Positions 1-12,900 of a stretch of 64,000 nt of DNA are shown in pieces. Position numbers and translations under genes: made by a program. The notes beneath the pieces are model-generated. The model did not search any database, was not told the DNA's origin, and worked only from the letters and a program-made list of their open reading frames with translations. The stretch comes from Toxonevra muliebris (lineage: Eukaryota; Arthropoda; Insecta; Diptera; Pallopteridae). Location: positions 63,562,079 to 63,626,078 of the forward strand of contig OY829327.1 in the NCBI GenBank assembly GCA_963691655.1, in the 5' to 3' direction. Within the stretch, counting starts at the first letter, position 1, and each line of letters opens with the position of its first letter.

Positions 1-311
1 GTTGGAAATTCAAAAAGAGAACGTAAAAAGAAACGAGATCGGCGATCATTTGATCGTCTGCATAACATCTCCCTTAGCCAATTTGTGTCCAATTTTGACC
101 CCTCCCCCTTGGTCGTAACGCAACGTAACAAAACAAATTTTGCAGCTGAATCTGTGGCCACGGAAATCGATATCTCTTCATGAAAGTAAAGCTTTTCCGC
201 AAAATATAACTTGCTACCATAGTAGAAGTATTTAAAGGTAGATGCATTTTTTCCAAAAGTAGCCATTTTTAAATTTTGTCAAAGTTCCTCTTACTTGTCA
301 AAATGCATCTA
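1..311. other. non-coding left edge, no feature seen
   Basis: AT-rich sequence without a convincing exon, RNA gene or repeat. It is probably part of an intron or the upstream flank of the myosin gene whose exons begin at 3618. The TA at 310-311 is the target duplication of the next element. Confidence 0.4.
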
Positions 312-1703
312 CAGTGCCGGTCGTATCATTTGCAACCAAAATCACTTGAACTTTAAATGACTTCTTAGGCTCTCTAAAATAATTTTTATCAAAAATCTTT
401 TTTATTCAAAACAAAGTGTATTTATTGCCATTTATTAGAAAAAATTAAAAATACAATATTATGTTACAAATAAAAAAAGAAGTAATATTACATTAAAGTC
501 TGAATTGAAGAGGTCAAAACATTTGCAACTAGAAAAAGTTAATGTGAAAATTGAAGAAAAATCGAAAAAGTTTTCAAAACTTTGTCGCATATTCATTATT
601 AGTGATCACTGTTGCACATCTACATGGCATTGGCTCTATTAAATGTTTTGCCTGATCGATTTGAGCTCGCTTTCTTTGCTTTTGAGCATCCTCATACGGA
701 TCCTCCAGTTTCTTAAACGTATTCGTCCCAATCAAGCTTTTACCAATTTAGACGTGCGATTTGGGTTATGATCCTATGTATAATGTAAGTATAATGTCTC
801 TTAAAATATTTTTATAATCGTTGTATTTCATAGTTCCCCGAATGTGATGCGTTGGATCCATACCATTAGCTGAAAAGAAGCCCCAGACCACAACGCAACC
901 TCCTTTCGACTCTTTTACAGTGTGGCCTTTTAAAAAATTGTTTTCCGTCAATAAATTTTGCTCATCTAAGAACAAAACGTTTTGCAAATATTGGAAGGTC
1001 GTGGTTGTATTTATGAGGAAATTTTAAATTAATTAAGTGATTTTTCTTAGAGACAATGTTGGGCAATGTTGTATGCGCTTAATCCACTTTTTCTGGGTTG
1101 TCGCTTGATTTTCGATAATGATATATCCAACTAAAGTGCACTATTTACTTCTCTCAGTTTCACTTTAAGGATTCGCGAAATCGTCGACTTGTGTATTGAA
1201 TATTTTTTCAAAATTTCTTTTTGAGATAAACTATTTGTCCCCCTTTCAATTTAAGCCCAATTGAGTGCCATTGAATGCTCGTGGAGCGAAAGATTGGTAC
1301 GAATACGTTTAAGAAACTGGAGGATGTTCAAAAGCAATGGAAGCGAGTTCGAATCGATTAGGCGAAACATTTTATAGAGCCAATAACACGTAAAGGTACA
1401 ACAGTGATCATTTATAATGAATATGCGACAAAGTTTTAAAAACTTGTTCGATTTTTTTTAATTTCCACATTAACTTTTTCTAGTTGCAAATGTTTTGACC
1501 TCTTCAATTCAAACTTTAATGTGAAATTACTTCTTTCTTTTTTTATTTGTAACATAGTATTGTCCTTTTAATTTTTTACAATAAATGGCAATAAATACAC
1601 TTTGTTTTGAATAAATAAGATTTTTGTAAAAATTATTTTAGTGAGCTTAAGAAGTCTTTTAAAATGCAAGTGATTTTGGTTGCAAATGATATGACCGGCA
1701 CTG
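312..1703. mobile_element. Tc1-like transposon with very long inverted arms (copy 1)
   Basis: The element begins CAGTGCCGGTC and ends GACCGGCACTG, flanked on both sides by TA (310-311 and 1704-1705), the target duplication of Tc1/mariner elements. The inverted similarity does not stop after a short TIR: about 312-733 and 1292-1703 are reverse complements of each other with scattered differences and small indels, so each arm is over 400 bp. The ~560 bp core holds a minus-strand transposase remnant. Tc1 relatives in Drosophila with long TIRs (Minos, Paris, S) have about 230-260 bp, so these arms are unusually long. A second copy lies at 13308-19487. Confidence 0.88.
766..987 (-). pseudogene. 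Tc1-like transposase fragment (copy 1)
   Basis: A 73-residue minus-strand frame begins MQNVLFLDEQN and contains GGCVVVWGFFSANGMDP, which corresponds to the block around the first catalytic Asp (LFLDE) and the conserved VWG.FSANG block of Tc1-type DDE transposases. The N-terminal DNA-binding part and the C-terminal half with the remaining catalytic residues are not found in the short core. It cannot encode an active enzyme. The same block is seen at 14387-14695 in the second copy. Confidence 0.75.
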
Positions 1704-1705
1704 TA

Positions 1706-2194
1706 CCTTCTCAATTCTTCTGCCATGCTTGTTAATTCAATTTCCCATTTTTATTTAACAATATACATTATACATTAAACACGTCAAAAGAAATCTATAA
1801 AATGTGCATGTTTTGGAAAAAATATCTAAAATATGTGAAATATGCTAAAACAAGAATTTGCTGGAAAAAACTAGCCCCGATGATAACACAGGCCATCAGC
1901 CATTTTTGTGCAGGGCAGACAAAAACTTTTATAGATTAATTTGGGCACGCTGAGCGATAGGCAAACATCCATTTTTTTTAAACCAAATATTTTAACCGAT
2001 ATTCATTCGTAATGTAGCTACAGATTCTAACTAAACTGAAAAACCTTTAAAAATTCGTAAAGTTTTTTCTCAATAAAACCTATAAATAGGTACCAATAAA
2101 ATAGGCCTATTATGAAGTATATTCTTTTACGAATTAAAACTTTGAATTAGATTGACTGAAAGGTTATTGGAATGCCTTACATTAGTATAAAATA
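1706..2194. other. AT-rich spacer, no gene
   Basis: No coding frame, RNA gene or clear repeat; probable intron or upstream flank of the myosin gene. It ends with the TA (2193-2194) that flanks the next MITE. Confidence 0.4.
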
Positions 2195-2962
2195 GGGAAA
2201 TATGGGGAATGTCGAACCACCCTTTGATTTTGACTGATAACTCACCCTAAAATCGTAATTTTTCAAAATTTGAGGTTCAAAATGGAGGTTAAACTAGAAT
2301 CAAAATGCCACGTTTTGGTAGTTTCAAAATTTAAAAATTCGAATTTGTTGTAAAGTTTTAAGCGCTATAACAAAATATTCGATTTTGTCATTTTGAAAAA
2401 TCGTGGGGAATGTCGAACTACTTTGCAAATTTTACATGTGAAATAGCCACCAGTCATGTGTACTGATAAATTCAAAAAATAGTTTTATAAACTGCCTATA
2501 ACTAATTTTTTGTCGATAATTTATTGTGATTTCGCATGAAAAACCATTCAGGAGCATAAAAAATGCATTATCTACTTGACAAATTACAAAAACTAAGTTT
2601 TTCGATATTCCCCAAAAGCTGTGTTCTACAAAATAGCCGCCCATGAGTCACAGAATCAAATTTCATGCAAAAAAACTTTTTTGACTGTAAATAATATTCA
2701 CACACAATGATTTGAAAAATAGTTACCTGCTTGGTTTTACGCAAAAATGTTGAAAAAGCAATGTAATTTTAAAGCACAAAAACACTTTTGGAATCTCAAA
2801 AATCACTTGATTATCGCAGAGAGCACAAAATACGTCTCATCGGTTCGACTGCTAATGAAAAAATGAGATAAAGCTGAAATAATACGATGGCAAAAGTTTC
2901 GTATAGATAGAATGTCAGATAATACAGTTAAAACTAATGGTTCGGCATTCCCCACATTCCCC
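2195..2962. mobile_element. MITE with ~25 bp TIR, TA-flanked
   Basis: The left end GGGAAATATGGGGAATGTCG and the reverse complement of the right end (GGGGAATGTGGGGAATGCCG) match at most positions, and both continue into GAACCA. TA dinucleotides flank both ends (2193-2194 and 2963-2964). The internal 770 bp has no transposase frame. The motif GGGGAATGTCGAAC recurs inside at about 2403, so the terminus may be partly duplicated. Non-autonomous; TA duplication suggests mobilisation by a Tc1/mariner-type or other TA-targeting transposase. Confidence 0.75.
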
Positions 2963-2964
2963 TA

Positions 2965-3617
2965 CAAAATTTGGGTTTTTTTTTAGGATTTACTAAGATG
3001 CCTTTTTATTGGCACGGAGTGTATTTGAAGCATGACAATAAGACGTAACATGATATTGAAGGGTTCTCTTCGTTTTATGAAGGTATGATAAGTATTGGCA
3101 TTGATTTTTTCAAATATTAAAGAAAAAATTGAATTACTGTCAATTCGAATCATTTTTATTTTATTTCTCATTTTATTTAATTAATCGTTTAAACTTTTTT
3201 TGTATGTTATTTATACACTTTTGTGTATGTTTGTTTGGCGCACATTTAGTCTTCGGATAGTACCTAAAGGGGGACTCGAACACACGCCATTAAACTTCAG
3301 AACACCTCACAACTTTTCCCTTCGTTTTAATTAACTCATTTACACACCAACATAAAAACACACAAACTTTTCATTCAAGGCCCCCGAAAATCAAATAACC
3401 TTAATTTTTCCATACAATTATGGGCACATTAAATGTTTATATGTATTTAAATGTTATACAAATTTCTAAACTGAATACAGTACATTTGTATTCTACTTCC
3501 TAGTTTCCCTTATCTTTTAAGAGTTGAGTAATGTCAAATTTTTTTTAAAAATAATTCTGTAATTTTATGTAGATTTTTTAACCAAGTATTGTAACAATAT
3601 AATTTTAAATATTTAAG
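2965..3617. other. intron upstream of the first visible myosin exon
   Basis: AT-rich, no coding frame recognised. The 3' splice site is ATTTAAG just before 3618, preceded by a T-rich stretch. Confidence 0.5.
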
Positions 3618-3916
3618 GTGAAACTGTACAAAGAGCCGAAGATGAGCATATAACAATTGTTCAATCCATAATGGAAAAGTGTATGCGGAAAGAGTCATTG
3701 ATAAACGAATTATTTCTTCAGATGATAAAACAAACAACAGACCATCCTGATCCAAACTCTCGAGTCAACTTAAGGCATTGGGCCCTCCTATCTTTGGCTT
3801 GTAGTGTAATTTTGCCCTCATTGAAGACTATTCGAAAATATTTAATTGGTCACTTAAAACGTTGTGCGAGCGATTATATAACTGAAGAAGGAAAGTATGC
3901 ACGATTTGCTGAAAAG
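3618..3916 (+). CDS. Myo10A: myosin exon A: MyTH4 domain
   Basis: The exon starts after ATTTAAG at 3617 with two bases completing a split codon, then reads ETVQRAEDEHITIVQSIMEK and continues in frame to FAEK at 3916, followed by the donor GTAATA. The core matches MyTH4 domains: a helical stretch with NELFLQMIKQTTDHP, then RHWALLSLACSVILPS, the conserved W..L.....F.PS-like block, then a helix with KYLIGHLKRC. The ATG at 3671 is internal and not a start. Confidence 0.85.
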
Positions 3917-6900
3917 GTAATAAAAACTTGTTTTTATTTATAACAAATTTTACGTACATTTTTTGTTGAACCTACCTAGAAAACTAAAATTGACTGAAAA
4001 GTTACTATGGCAAATTTAGTCATACTGCGTATCAATATGGTCGACAATGATACAGCTACTTGCATCCGAATGATATAAATAACAAATTAGTTTCTGTAAT
4101 TTACTCAAATAAATCAAATTTTTTTTATTACTTTTCGAATTTTATTGTATTCTTTTGCAGATCTTTTCCTTGTTGTTCAATGACCCCACTTAATTCTTTC
4201 AAGAGAACACTTATGTGAAACATTTTTTCACCTCAGACTAAGTTTGTAGTATGTTTCTTAAAAAAAAAAACAAAAATCTGATGTATTTAAATTGTTTCAA
4301 CGTAGCGTCCTTTAGAATCAGTTTTTCAAGAAAGGGGCATGAGATTCGTATTCTCCGAACCAAAAAACTCGTAAATAGATATCTAACACACAATAATTGT
4401 ATAATTTTGAAATGCTTTCCTCTGCGAAATAAGCAGGTAATGTAACAAAACCAAGTAACAAGTTTCTTGAAAATTATACTCGATTTAATGTTTTTAAGGA
4501 AACTTAAGTTTCAATTAAAAGCACTTAGAAAGTAGATAGGAAAAAATAAGTAAAAGTTCCTTACAGATTGTGAGTTCAATATTTCAAAAAAAAGAAAGAG
4601 CAACAAAGCCAAATAGCCAGTAGAACTTGAAAATAAATCAAATATATTTATTTATTTTTTTTTTATTTATTTACTGCTTGTAAACGTAGTGTTTGTAGCA
4701 GGAGAAAAAAAGAGAAAATATTTACATAAATATTACATAGCTATTTTAACAAAGTAGTGTAAATGTTGTTGTACATACAGTATACCGCCAAACCATTAGA
4801 AACACCACGAATTTCCTTTAATTTTGTTTGTAAATTCAGTGAGTTTTAACAGTTTTAAAAAGATGTTGCCAATCTTTTTTTCGAGAACTGTTTTTTGGTG
4901 ACAATTTAGAATCGATTTGTCAAGTAATAATAGAAAAAATTATCCTTACTGCGGAAATTTTGTTAACTCTTTTTAAAAACCCAAGGATTCGTTTTAGGGT
5001 AAAAAAAAATTTTCGCTTTGACTTCCAAAATGTTGTTTTTTTATTTGTACCATAGTGTATCGATTTTTCGACACAATTGCATTTTCAGCTCACTTCATAT
5101 GTATACCTCCAAGGATATCTGGATAGCCATAAAGAGGTAACTCAAAAAACATAATTCCCCCTTATTTTATTCGTACCATTGCATCTTTCCACAGTATGTT
5201 ATTGGCACAGAAACCTTTATCATTGTAATCTATTACCTTTATAGAATTAAAATCAACAAAGTTTTAATCAGTAACATCTTCTGGAAGGACAGGCTCGTGG
5301 TAAGAAAAAACTAGAGGAAAGTACATTTTTTGAGTCTCCTTTTTAAGGCGACGTTGATCCTTGTAGAGCTACTGAAGTCAACTGACAGATATAGAATATT
5401 TGGGGGATACTAATTCATTTATGGTACAAGCAAAAAAAAATCAAAGATGGCCAAGATTAACACTGATTTATACCATAACACTACAAAATAAAGGGTTAAG
5501 GTTAAACTTCTCCATTATTACTTGACTAATCGATCCCAAATTGTCACCAGAAAACCGTTCCCGAAAAAAGACTTTGGCAATATCTTTTTAAAACTGTTAA
5601 AACTCACCGCATTTACAAACAAAATTAGAGGAAATTCGTGGTGTTTCTTATGGTTTGGCGGTATACGAAAAGTATCATTAGCTGAGCTAAAATAAGTAAT
5701 AACGAAAGAACTACTACCAAAAAAATCGCAAGAATATGACCTAATAACAGGTGAAATTATTAAGCAACTACCAGAAAATGTTTTGATCAAAATTCAACAA
5801 ATAATAAATGCAACATTTAGACTCAAATATATTCCAAGACAGTGAAAAATAACAGAGATCATAATGGTAAGCAAACTTGGAAAACCTCCAAATGATAAAA
5901 AGTCATACCGTTCAATATCTCTTTTTCCAACTATTTCCAAATTATTTGAGAAATTATTGCTAAAAAGATTGCAGCATATTCTGAAAGATAGGAAACTCAT
6001 ACCATCACATCAATTCGGCTTTTGTAAAGGGCACTCAACAAAGGGCACTTGACAAAGTCTGGCACAAAGGACAATTGTTTAAAATACAAAGAAACTTGCC
6101 AAAACAATTTTATTTGATACTAAAATCATACTTATCCGAAAGATACTTTAGAGTGAAACATGAAGAGGAGTACACGGAACTGAAAAAAATACGAGCAGGA
6201 GTACCACAGAGTAGTTTTTTGAGGCCTGTAGTATGTATATTGTATACAAGAGATATACCAATTCCATCTGAAGCGTCCATAGCAACATTTGCAGATGACA
6301 CAGCCATTTTGGCAACAGGAAATACTGCGAAAGATGCAGCTAGAAAGCTACAAAATGCCACGAATGAAATCCTTAAATGGATACAGAAATGGAGAATTCT
6401 GCTAAATGAGCAGAAATCATCGCACACCAACTTCACTAATATGAAAGAAGATGTAGTTCCAATAACTATCAATTCATCAAAAGTGTCATATGCTAACACA
6501 GCTAAATATTTGGACATTAGATGCTAAACTCAAATGGAAAGAGCATGTCAAGAAGAAACACAAAGAATTGAAAATAAAATACAGAAGCAGGTATTGGTTA
6601 CTAGGAAGAAACTTTGAAGTCTCCACATACAATAAACTGCTGCTGTACCAGCAAATACTAAAACCTATCTGGATGTACGGTATACAGCTTTGGGGTTGTA
6701 CGAAGAAAACAAATTCCATCATTATACAAAGATTTCAAAATAAAATGCTACGCTGCATTGTTAATGCTCCATGGTAAACGCAATGATAAACTCCACAATG
6801 ACTTGAAAATAAAGCTAGTCAGCCAAGAAACAACAATTGCTGCAACGAAGCATCTGCAACACACAAATGCAACTCTACGTGAACTTGTAGAAAATCCACA

Positions 6901-9900
6901 TCGCATTAGAAGACTGCGTAGAAATGACCCTCTGGACCTGGCAGCGAACACTGAGAATTTAAACTAGATACTTTAAATCTTAAAATGTAAAAGTATGTAG
7001 AGAATAATCACTGGGTTATTTTCTTTAGCTATCAATTATCTTTAATATGAAATATGAATTACTAAATGAAAACTTTCAGTTGTAATAATAAATTATTAAT
7101 TTAAAAAAAAAAAAAATGATTTTTGGCACATTTCAACTTATGGTCTTGTTTAAATAAAGTGCTAATTTTTCCTCGAGTGATCTTAATACCAGTTTCTGCT
7201 ATTTTCACAAATTAGAACGATCAAAACGATCAAGAGATAATTTTTTCAGGTTTTTCCAAGTTTCGGGATTAGGGTCTACCAATATGTGCGCCATGTTAAT
7301 TTTTTCCAAGTAGTTATTAAATTACCACACCGAGTTATATTCCATTGACATACTGATATTCAGGCGAAGATGCAGCATTCTGAAAAAGCAGATTTTCGGG
7401 GGACGGTTTTGATCCATTTGTAGGATTTTAATTATATAATTCCAGGACATTTTGAAGACTTTGGAAGCTATTTTAACCAGACCGAGTTCCAGCCTGAGAT
7501 GAGCATTCGGTGTTGATCTTAGAAGGGAAAATAAGCCCACGAAATAAGTGGATTGTACTATTTCTAACTGCGTAGCGCAGACCCCAAATTTGAGCAGCGT
7601 ATAAAATGCATGTTGCAATCCAACCTTCGAAAAGCGAAACCATTCTCTCCCAAGAGTCACCCTTGCATCTGCCCACTGTTTGTAAAACAGCTGCCAAAGC
7701 TAGATTCCCTTTTTAATTGCAGCGTCTCAGGCGCATTTTCCAAGTGTGGAACTGGAAAATGTAACACCCAAGTATGTGTAGTGTGAGACTTTATTTAACC
7801 TTTGTTTTTCTAAAAAGAAATTTTCCGAGGTGGCTCTTCCACCTTTTCTAAAATGCATTATTTGGATTTTTTTCGTATTGACCTTCAATTTAATTATTTC
7901 ACAGTAAAACTCCAATCTGATTATAATTTTACGTAATAGGACAGGTGAACGCTCTAAAACAACGGCGTCATCGGCAAATAGAAGTAATAATATATCATTC
8001 ATACCATCGATGTTTATGCCTTCGATATTGTTGTCTCTGAGCACGCTTTCAAAGTCTGATATTAAGAGAATATCAAATCAATCAAATATATCACATTTAA
8101 TAATCACATTTTTGAAGTGTCAAAAGAAGGACCAAGTGTCTGAAATATTTCACTTCGACAGCAGGTTTTCCAATTCTAATGATTTCTTGAAGCATTGTAG
8201 AAACGTGGCCTGCGCTGCGCTATTCTACCGTTATTTCCATGGTAGATGTTGTGCAGAAATGCGCGAATTGATGACACCTGTTCGTGTGTTCCCCAAAACT
8301 ACGCGAACAGCATACATTCCATGTGGGGACGATTTTCCAATGCACTAAGCATTACCAAGACAGTTATTTTCTCTGTCCGCTTGTTTATGGAATAACCTCC
8401 CTCCAAAAGTTTTTCATGAAATTTATGACCAGAGAATATACAATGGACTGTTTGTCTTACACATACAAAAACATTCTGCATTAGTATGCGGAAGTCTGAA
8501 AAATCCAAAATAAACTGCTGTGAAATGAAAATTACGAGATGCAACCCTCAGTCTATTTAGTACTACTACATCAATCATGGCACAACAGTCTATGGAGGGC
8601 CTAACCAAGCTTTTCGCATCCATTCATGTTGTGTGAGTTAAAGGCTTTGCACGCTCTTATTTAAAAATAAATTTAAGTAAAAAAAATGTACAGAGAGCAT
8701 AACTTTCGATAATCACAAAAATTTAAATTTTGGACAAATTAGTTTAAAAAATTAATTTTACTGGCATCCCATTTATCGGTCACGAATCCATAAGTATAAT
8801 GGTTTCAATCCCTGATTTTTTCACACTGAATTTGGTGCTCCATACTGACCCCAAACCTCAACAGCTGCCCCCTCCCCCATACCCCAGGAAAATCTGCACC
8901 ACCATCAACTGCTGTATAGTTTTATTAGCAGGGAACTTTTGGCGCCAAAATCTGTAGAGGATTTCTCTACAGAGTTTGAAAATTGGCACAGTTCATAGTG
9001 TTATTTCGATTTTAAGATTATTTGGAATAATTATTTTAAATTTACTCAGATAATTCAATAATGATATGCATTCTCATGTTTTTTTCTTTTCAGTGTTTTT
9101 TTAAAACTCAAGGATCTCGAAGAAGGCAGTGGTCTCCAAGCAGAGAAGAAATTTTATGCACAATAAATAGAAGACCGTGTTATGCTAGATTTCATTTCAT
9201 GGATGGCCAATTTTATTCAATTGAATTTTTACCAAGTTCCACAGCATTTAATGTTATGGAAATTATAAGAAAAAAAATCGGACTACAAGAAAATGCGATG
9301 GGATACGCCATATATGAAGTACTAGGAACTTCCGAAAGAAGCTTATTGCCTGAAGAGAAAATAACTGACGTTATGGCAAAGTGGGAAAAATATAGGAATG
9401 CATCACAGCAAGCCCAGCAAAATCAAGTAGGAAAAAATTTATATTTCTTATTATTACACAGTGTGACTAAAATTAAGTTTAGTTCTGGCACGAAAAAAAA
9501 AAACAAAAATCGATATGCAAGTGAAAAAGGACGATTAGCAGAGAAAACTGCTTAGTCAGTAATTTCTTTTAGATAACCTTTGTTCGTACTCTAATAAACA
9601 AGAAATAGAAAGTGCGAATTCAAGGCCAAGGTACTTGTGTACATAACCATACACCGTAAATAAAGTATTTCCTACAATGATTTCTTCTTCCTGCAAAAGT
9701 TGCAGAAATAATTGTCCACCTTATATGTAACTGCCGGCTCTAGCAACTCGCAGACCCAGAACTCTGAGAGAACCCTTCTTTGGAAGACTTACAGAACTTG
9801 CATCCTCTGAAATCAGAGACTTACTTACGCCCCATAGGGTATCACAATGGATCAATAGGTCTTAGTGGGTTCATTTTCTTTTATGAACAGCCTCAACAGC

Positions 9901-12900
9901 CTAACCTTATTAATAAATTTAAAAAAAAGGAAAAAATGTATTCATTTAATTACACCCAGAGAAATACTTACTTGGTTCGAAGAAAAACGGCTATAAAATT
10001 GAGGAAAAATGGGAATGATTTGGCGCCATAGAAACGGTTTCCTCATTTAGATGTATAAAATTTCTTTGAGTTGAGGAAATATTTTTCAAATATGAGAAAT
10101 TGTATATAATTTAGGTAAAATTTTCCTCAGTTTGAGGAATAATTTTCCATAGATTAAAGTCAATTTACTTTTTGGAAAAGAAATCCTCAATTTATGGAAT
10201 ATTTTCTACAATATTGTTTTAATTAAAAGGCATAGAAATCATGTTTTTTTACTTGTATTCATTTATTATTTTATTTTTAATAAGAATTAATTACTACAGG
10301 CATCGTCGCCTTGAAATGATCAAAAGATCCTTATGGCCACCAAAAAATTATAAATTGAACTTTATTGAAATTTATATCTTTTGAATATATTTTATTTTTT
10401 TCACAATATATATATTTTTTTTTTAAATTATATCGTATATATAGCCACAAACCACTTCGCTTGAAATAGAGACGCCGACTTAAAAATTCAAAAGAAAAAC
10501 CAAGCGTACGCGATTATCTGCTAAGGCCAAAAGAGTAAAGCTAGTTTTGTGTATATACAAAAATTTTGTATGGAGAACTTTTTTGGTATATTCGTCTCTT
10601 TCTTACATTTTCATTTTTTATGCAAAAATAGTATGTAAGTTTAATTACCTTATTTTATTCTAAATAAGGTTATTTTTTCTTTTATGGTATTTTGATACTT
10701 TTGTTTTGCAGCCAAATGGTACTTGAATTTTTATATGCTGATGCGACTAAATTTTGGAAAAAACAGGTTTAAGGAAACGTCCATTGTTCCATGCGCTTTA
10801 TGTTAACAATGGACCAAGTAATTCATAAAAGCTCTTGAGTTAAAATTTTATGCAGAGACGCGTTGTAAGGACTAAGTTTTAGAAAAAAATTATATTTGAA
10901 GGTGCCCATTTACCACACCCATATTTTCTTGTGTTTTATTTACTTTTTTATCTTACTTTTCTTTAATTTTAGTTTTAACAATTTCATTGAAACTTGGGAT
11001 TTGACTTCAATTGGTGGGCAGCACCGCAATTAAATTGAATTAATTAAAATTAAATTAAAATGAAAAAAAAACTTACTTCAAATTGAACACCATGGTTGCA
11101 TGAAAGGAGCACATTTTTCTTCATTTTGAGGAAAATTTACATAAACGAGAGAAATTTTCGTGGATTTAAATTGAGGAAGCTTTTTCTTTGTTCTAGAGAT
11201 GGGTATTTTTCTGGGTGTAGAAGTATATAGCAAACTAGTAACTCGATTTGAACAAGCAGTACACGAAATTAAAGATATTAAAATTTCTACATTTATACAG
11301 TATGATTTAATTGAATAAAAAGTTTTGACACAATAATACCGAAATTTGTGGAGACACACCGGAAACTTACGATCTGTTCTTTAAAGGACTGTATCAAAAA
11401 GAAACTGCACACATTGTTTTGCTTGTAACAAATTAACAAATAAAATTGATACTCTATTAAGACATATACAAAAATATAATTTAAGCTGAATTTTTTTGTT
11501 TATCCCTTTCATCAAACTCTGCACACCTTGTTTTGTATCGGCACTGACTGCCTTAGCAAGTTTTTTTTCAATTCTTCGACGTCACTTGCAACTTGACTAC
11601 CCTTCTTCAAGTTCCGTTTGACAATAGCCCAATACCTCTCTATTGGCCGAAATTCGCAGGGCGAAATGTGCAGTAGCAAAACCGGCCCAAAATATTTTTG
11701 ATACATTGTTTTTTGTGAAAAATTATATGACGACGCTTAAAGCAGTCTTTCTTGCAAATTTCTGCGTATATGTGACCGTTGTAAGAAATGGGATGGCCTG
11801 AAAACCGCAAGAGCAAATAGCCTCCCAGATGAGAACTTTCTCGTCTAATTTTTCCACTTCAATTATCCACACTGACTGGTTAAATGGACTCAAGAACATT
11901 ACCAGTATTCTTGAGTCCATTTTAACATAGCTTTCATCATCCATTACAACGGACTCATAAACATCTTGAAGCAAACGGCCGTTCAGTTTTCGAAGCCAAG
12001 TTTCCCTAATTTGTAATTATCCTAAAATTTGTTTTTTATCATTTTTTTTATCTTGTAAGTTTCTAAATTATGTCTGTTTTCCTCTTGCAATCATAGAGGC
12101 ACTGGCTATAGTTTTTTTTGTCAAGTCTCGTACTGGCATTGATTTGGTTTTGTTTATTACCTTTGCTTCAAATTTTAGATCTTTTGTACATTTTTTCTTC
12201 CACTTTTTGGTCAATCTTTAATAGAACAGACATCTCCAAACTTGATTATGAAATTTTGGCAGCATTTGCACTGACTTTATACCGTTTAGCTAGCTGTCTG
12301 TAAAAAATTCCTTTTTCAGTACAATAATTTTGCACCGGCCGTTAACTTCAATTCGAGGCATCACGAAAACTATAACAAGAAAAGCAGATAAAGAAGTACC
12401 AAAGCAGAATCGATCACAGTTTCTAAAGGTGGTTACCGCAGTTTGATCAAACGTATACAATGTGAGAAATATTGAATTGAAAGTGTGCAGTTTCTTTTCG
12501 ATACAGTCCTTAGTTTAAATTACAAATTCTGGAAACAGTACGCCAAATATCAGAATAAGTTCTGCTTCTGCTGTAAAATTTAAAAATTGCTACTTAAGTC
12601 ATTCATCTGTCTCCATAAAATAATTTTAAAATTCATTCAAGAAATTTGAAATTTGTGTTAATGAACAAGGTTAATACTAAACTAAGATAATAAAGGATTT
12701 AGTTTCAAACAAAAATTTGTTTGCGTAAAGATAAACGGATTGCTTTGAATTAATAGTTATATAAAGTTTAAAGCATCACAACTAAAAATTCGAATTCAAA
12801 GCAGCAATTTCTAAAATACATATATATTTTTCATTCTCTTCCACAGGCAAACTCTTCACTAACTAATTTTCGACATCAAAACTACGTTTTTCTATTCAAA

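Noticed and set aside
3671..3943. ATG at 3671 as a true gene start
   Set aside because: The MyTH4 homology and an open frame begin upstream of the ATG, after a splice acceptor at 3617; the Met is internal.
6110..6517. 135-codon minus-strand frame
   Set aside because: Antisense shadow of the Jockey-type reverse transcriptase, which carries FADD and other motifs on the plus strand.
8010..8623. Overlapping frames of 66-112 codons on both strands
   Set aside because: No known motif, no conserved composition, and mutually overlapping; not supported as genes.
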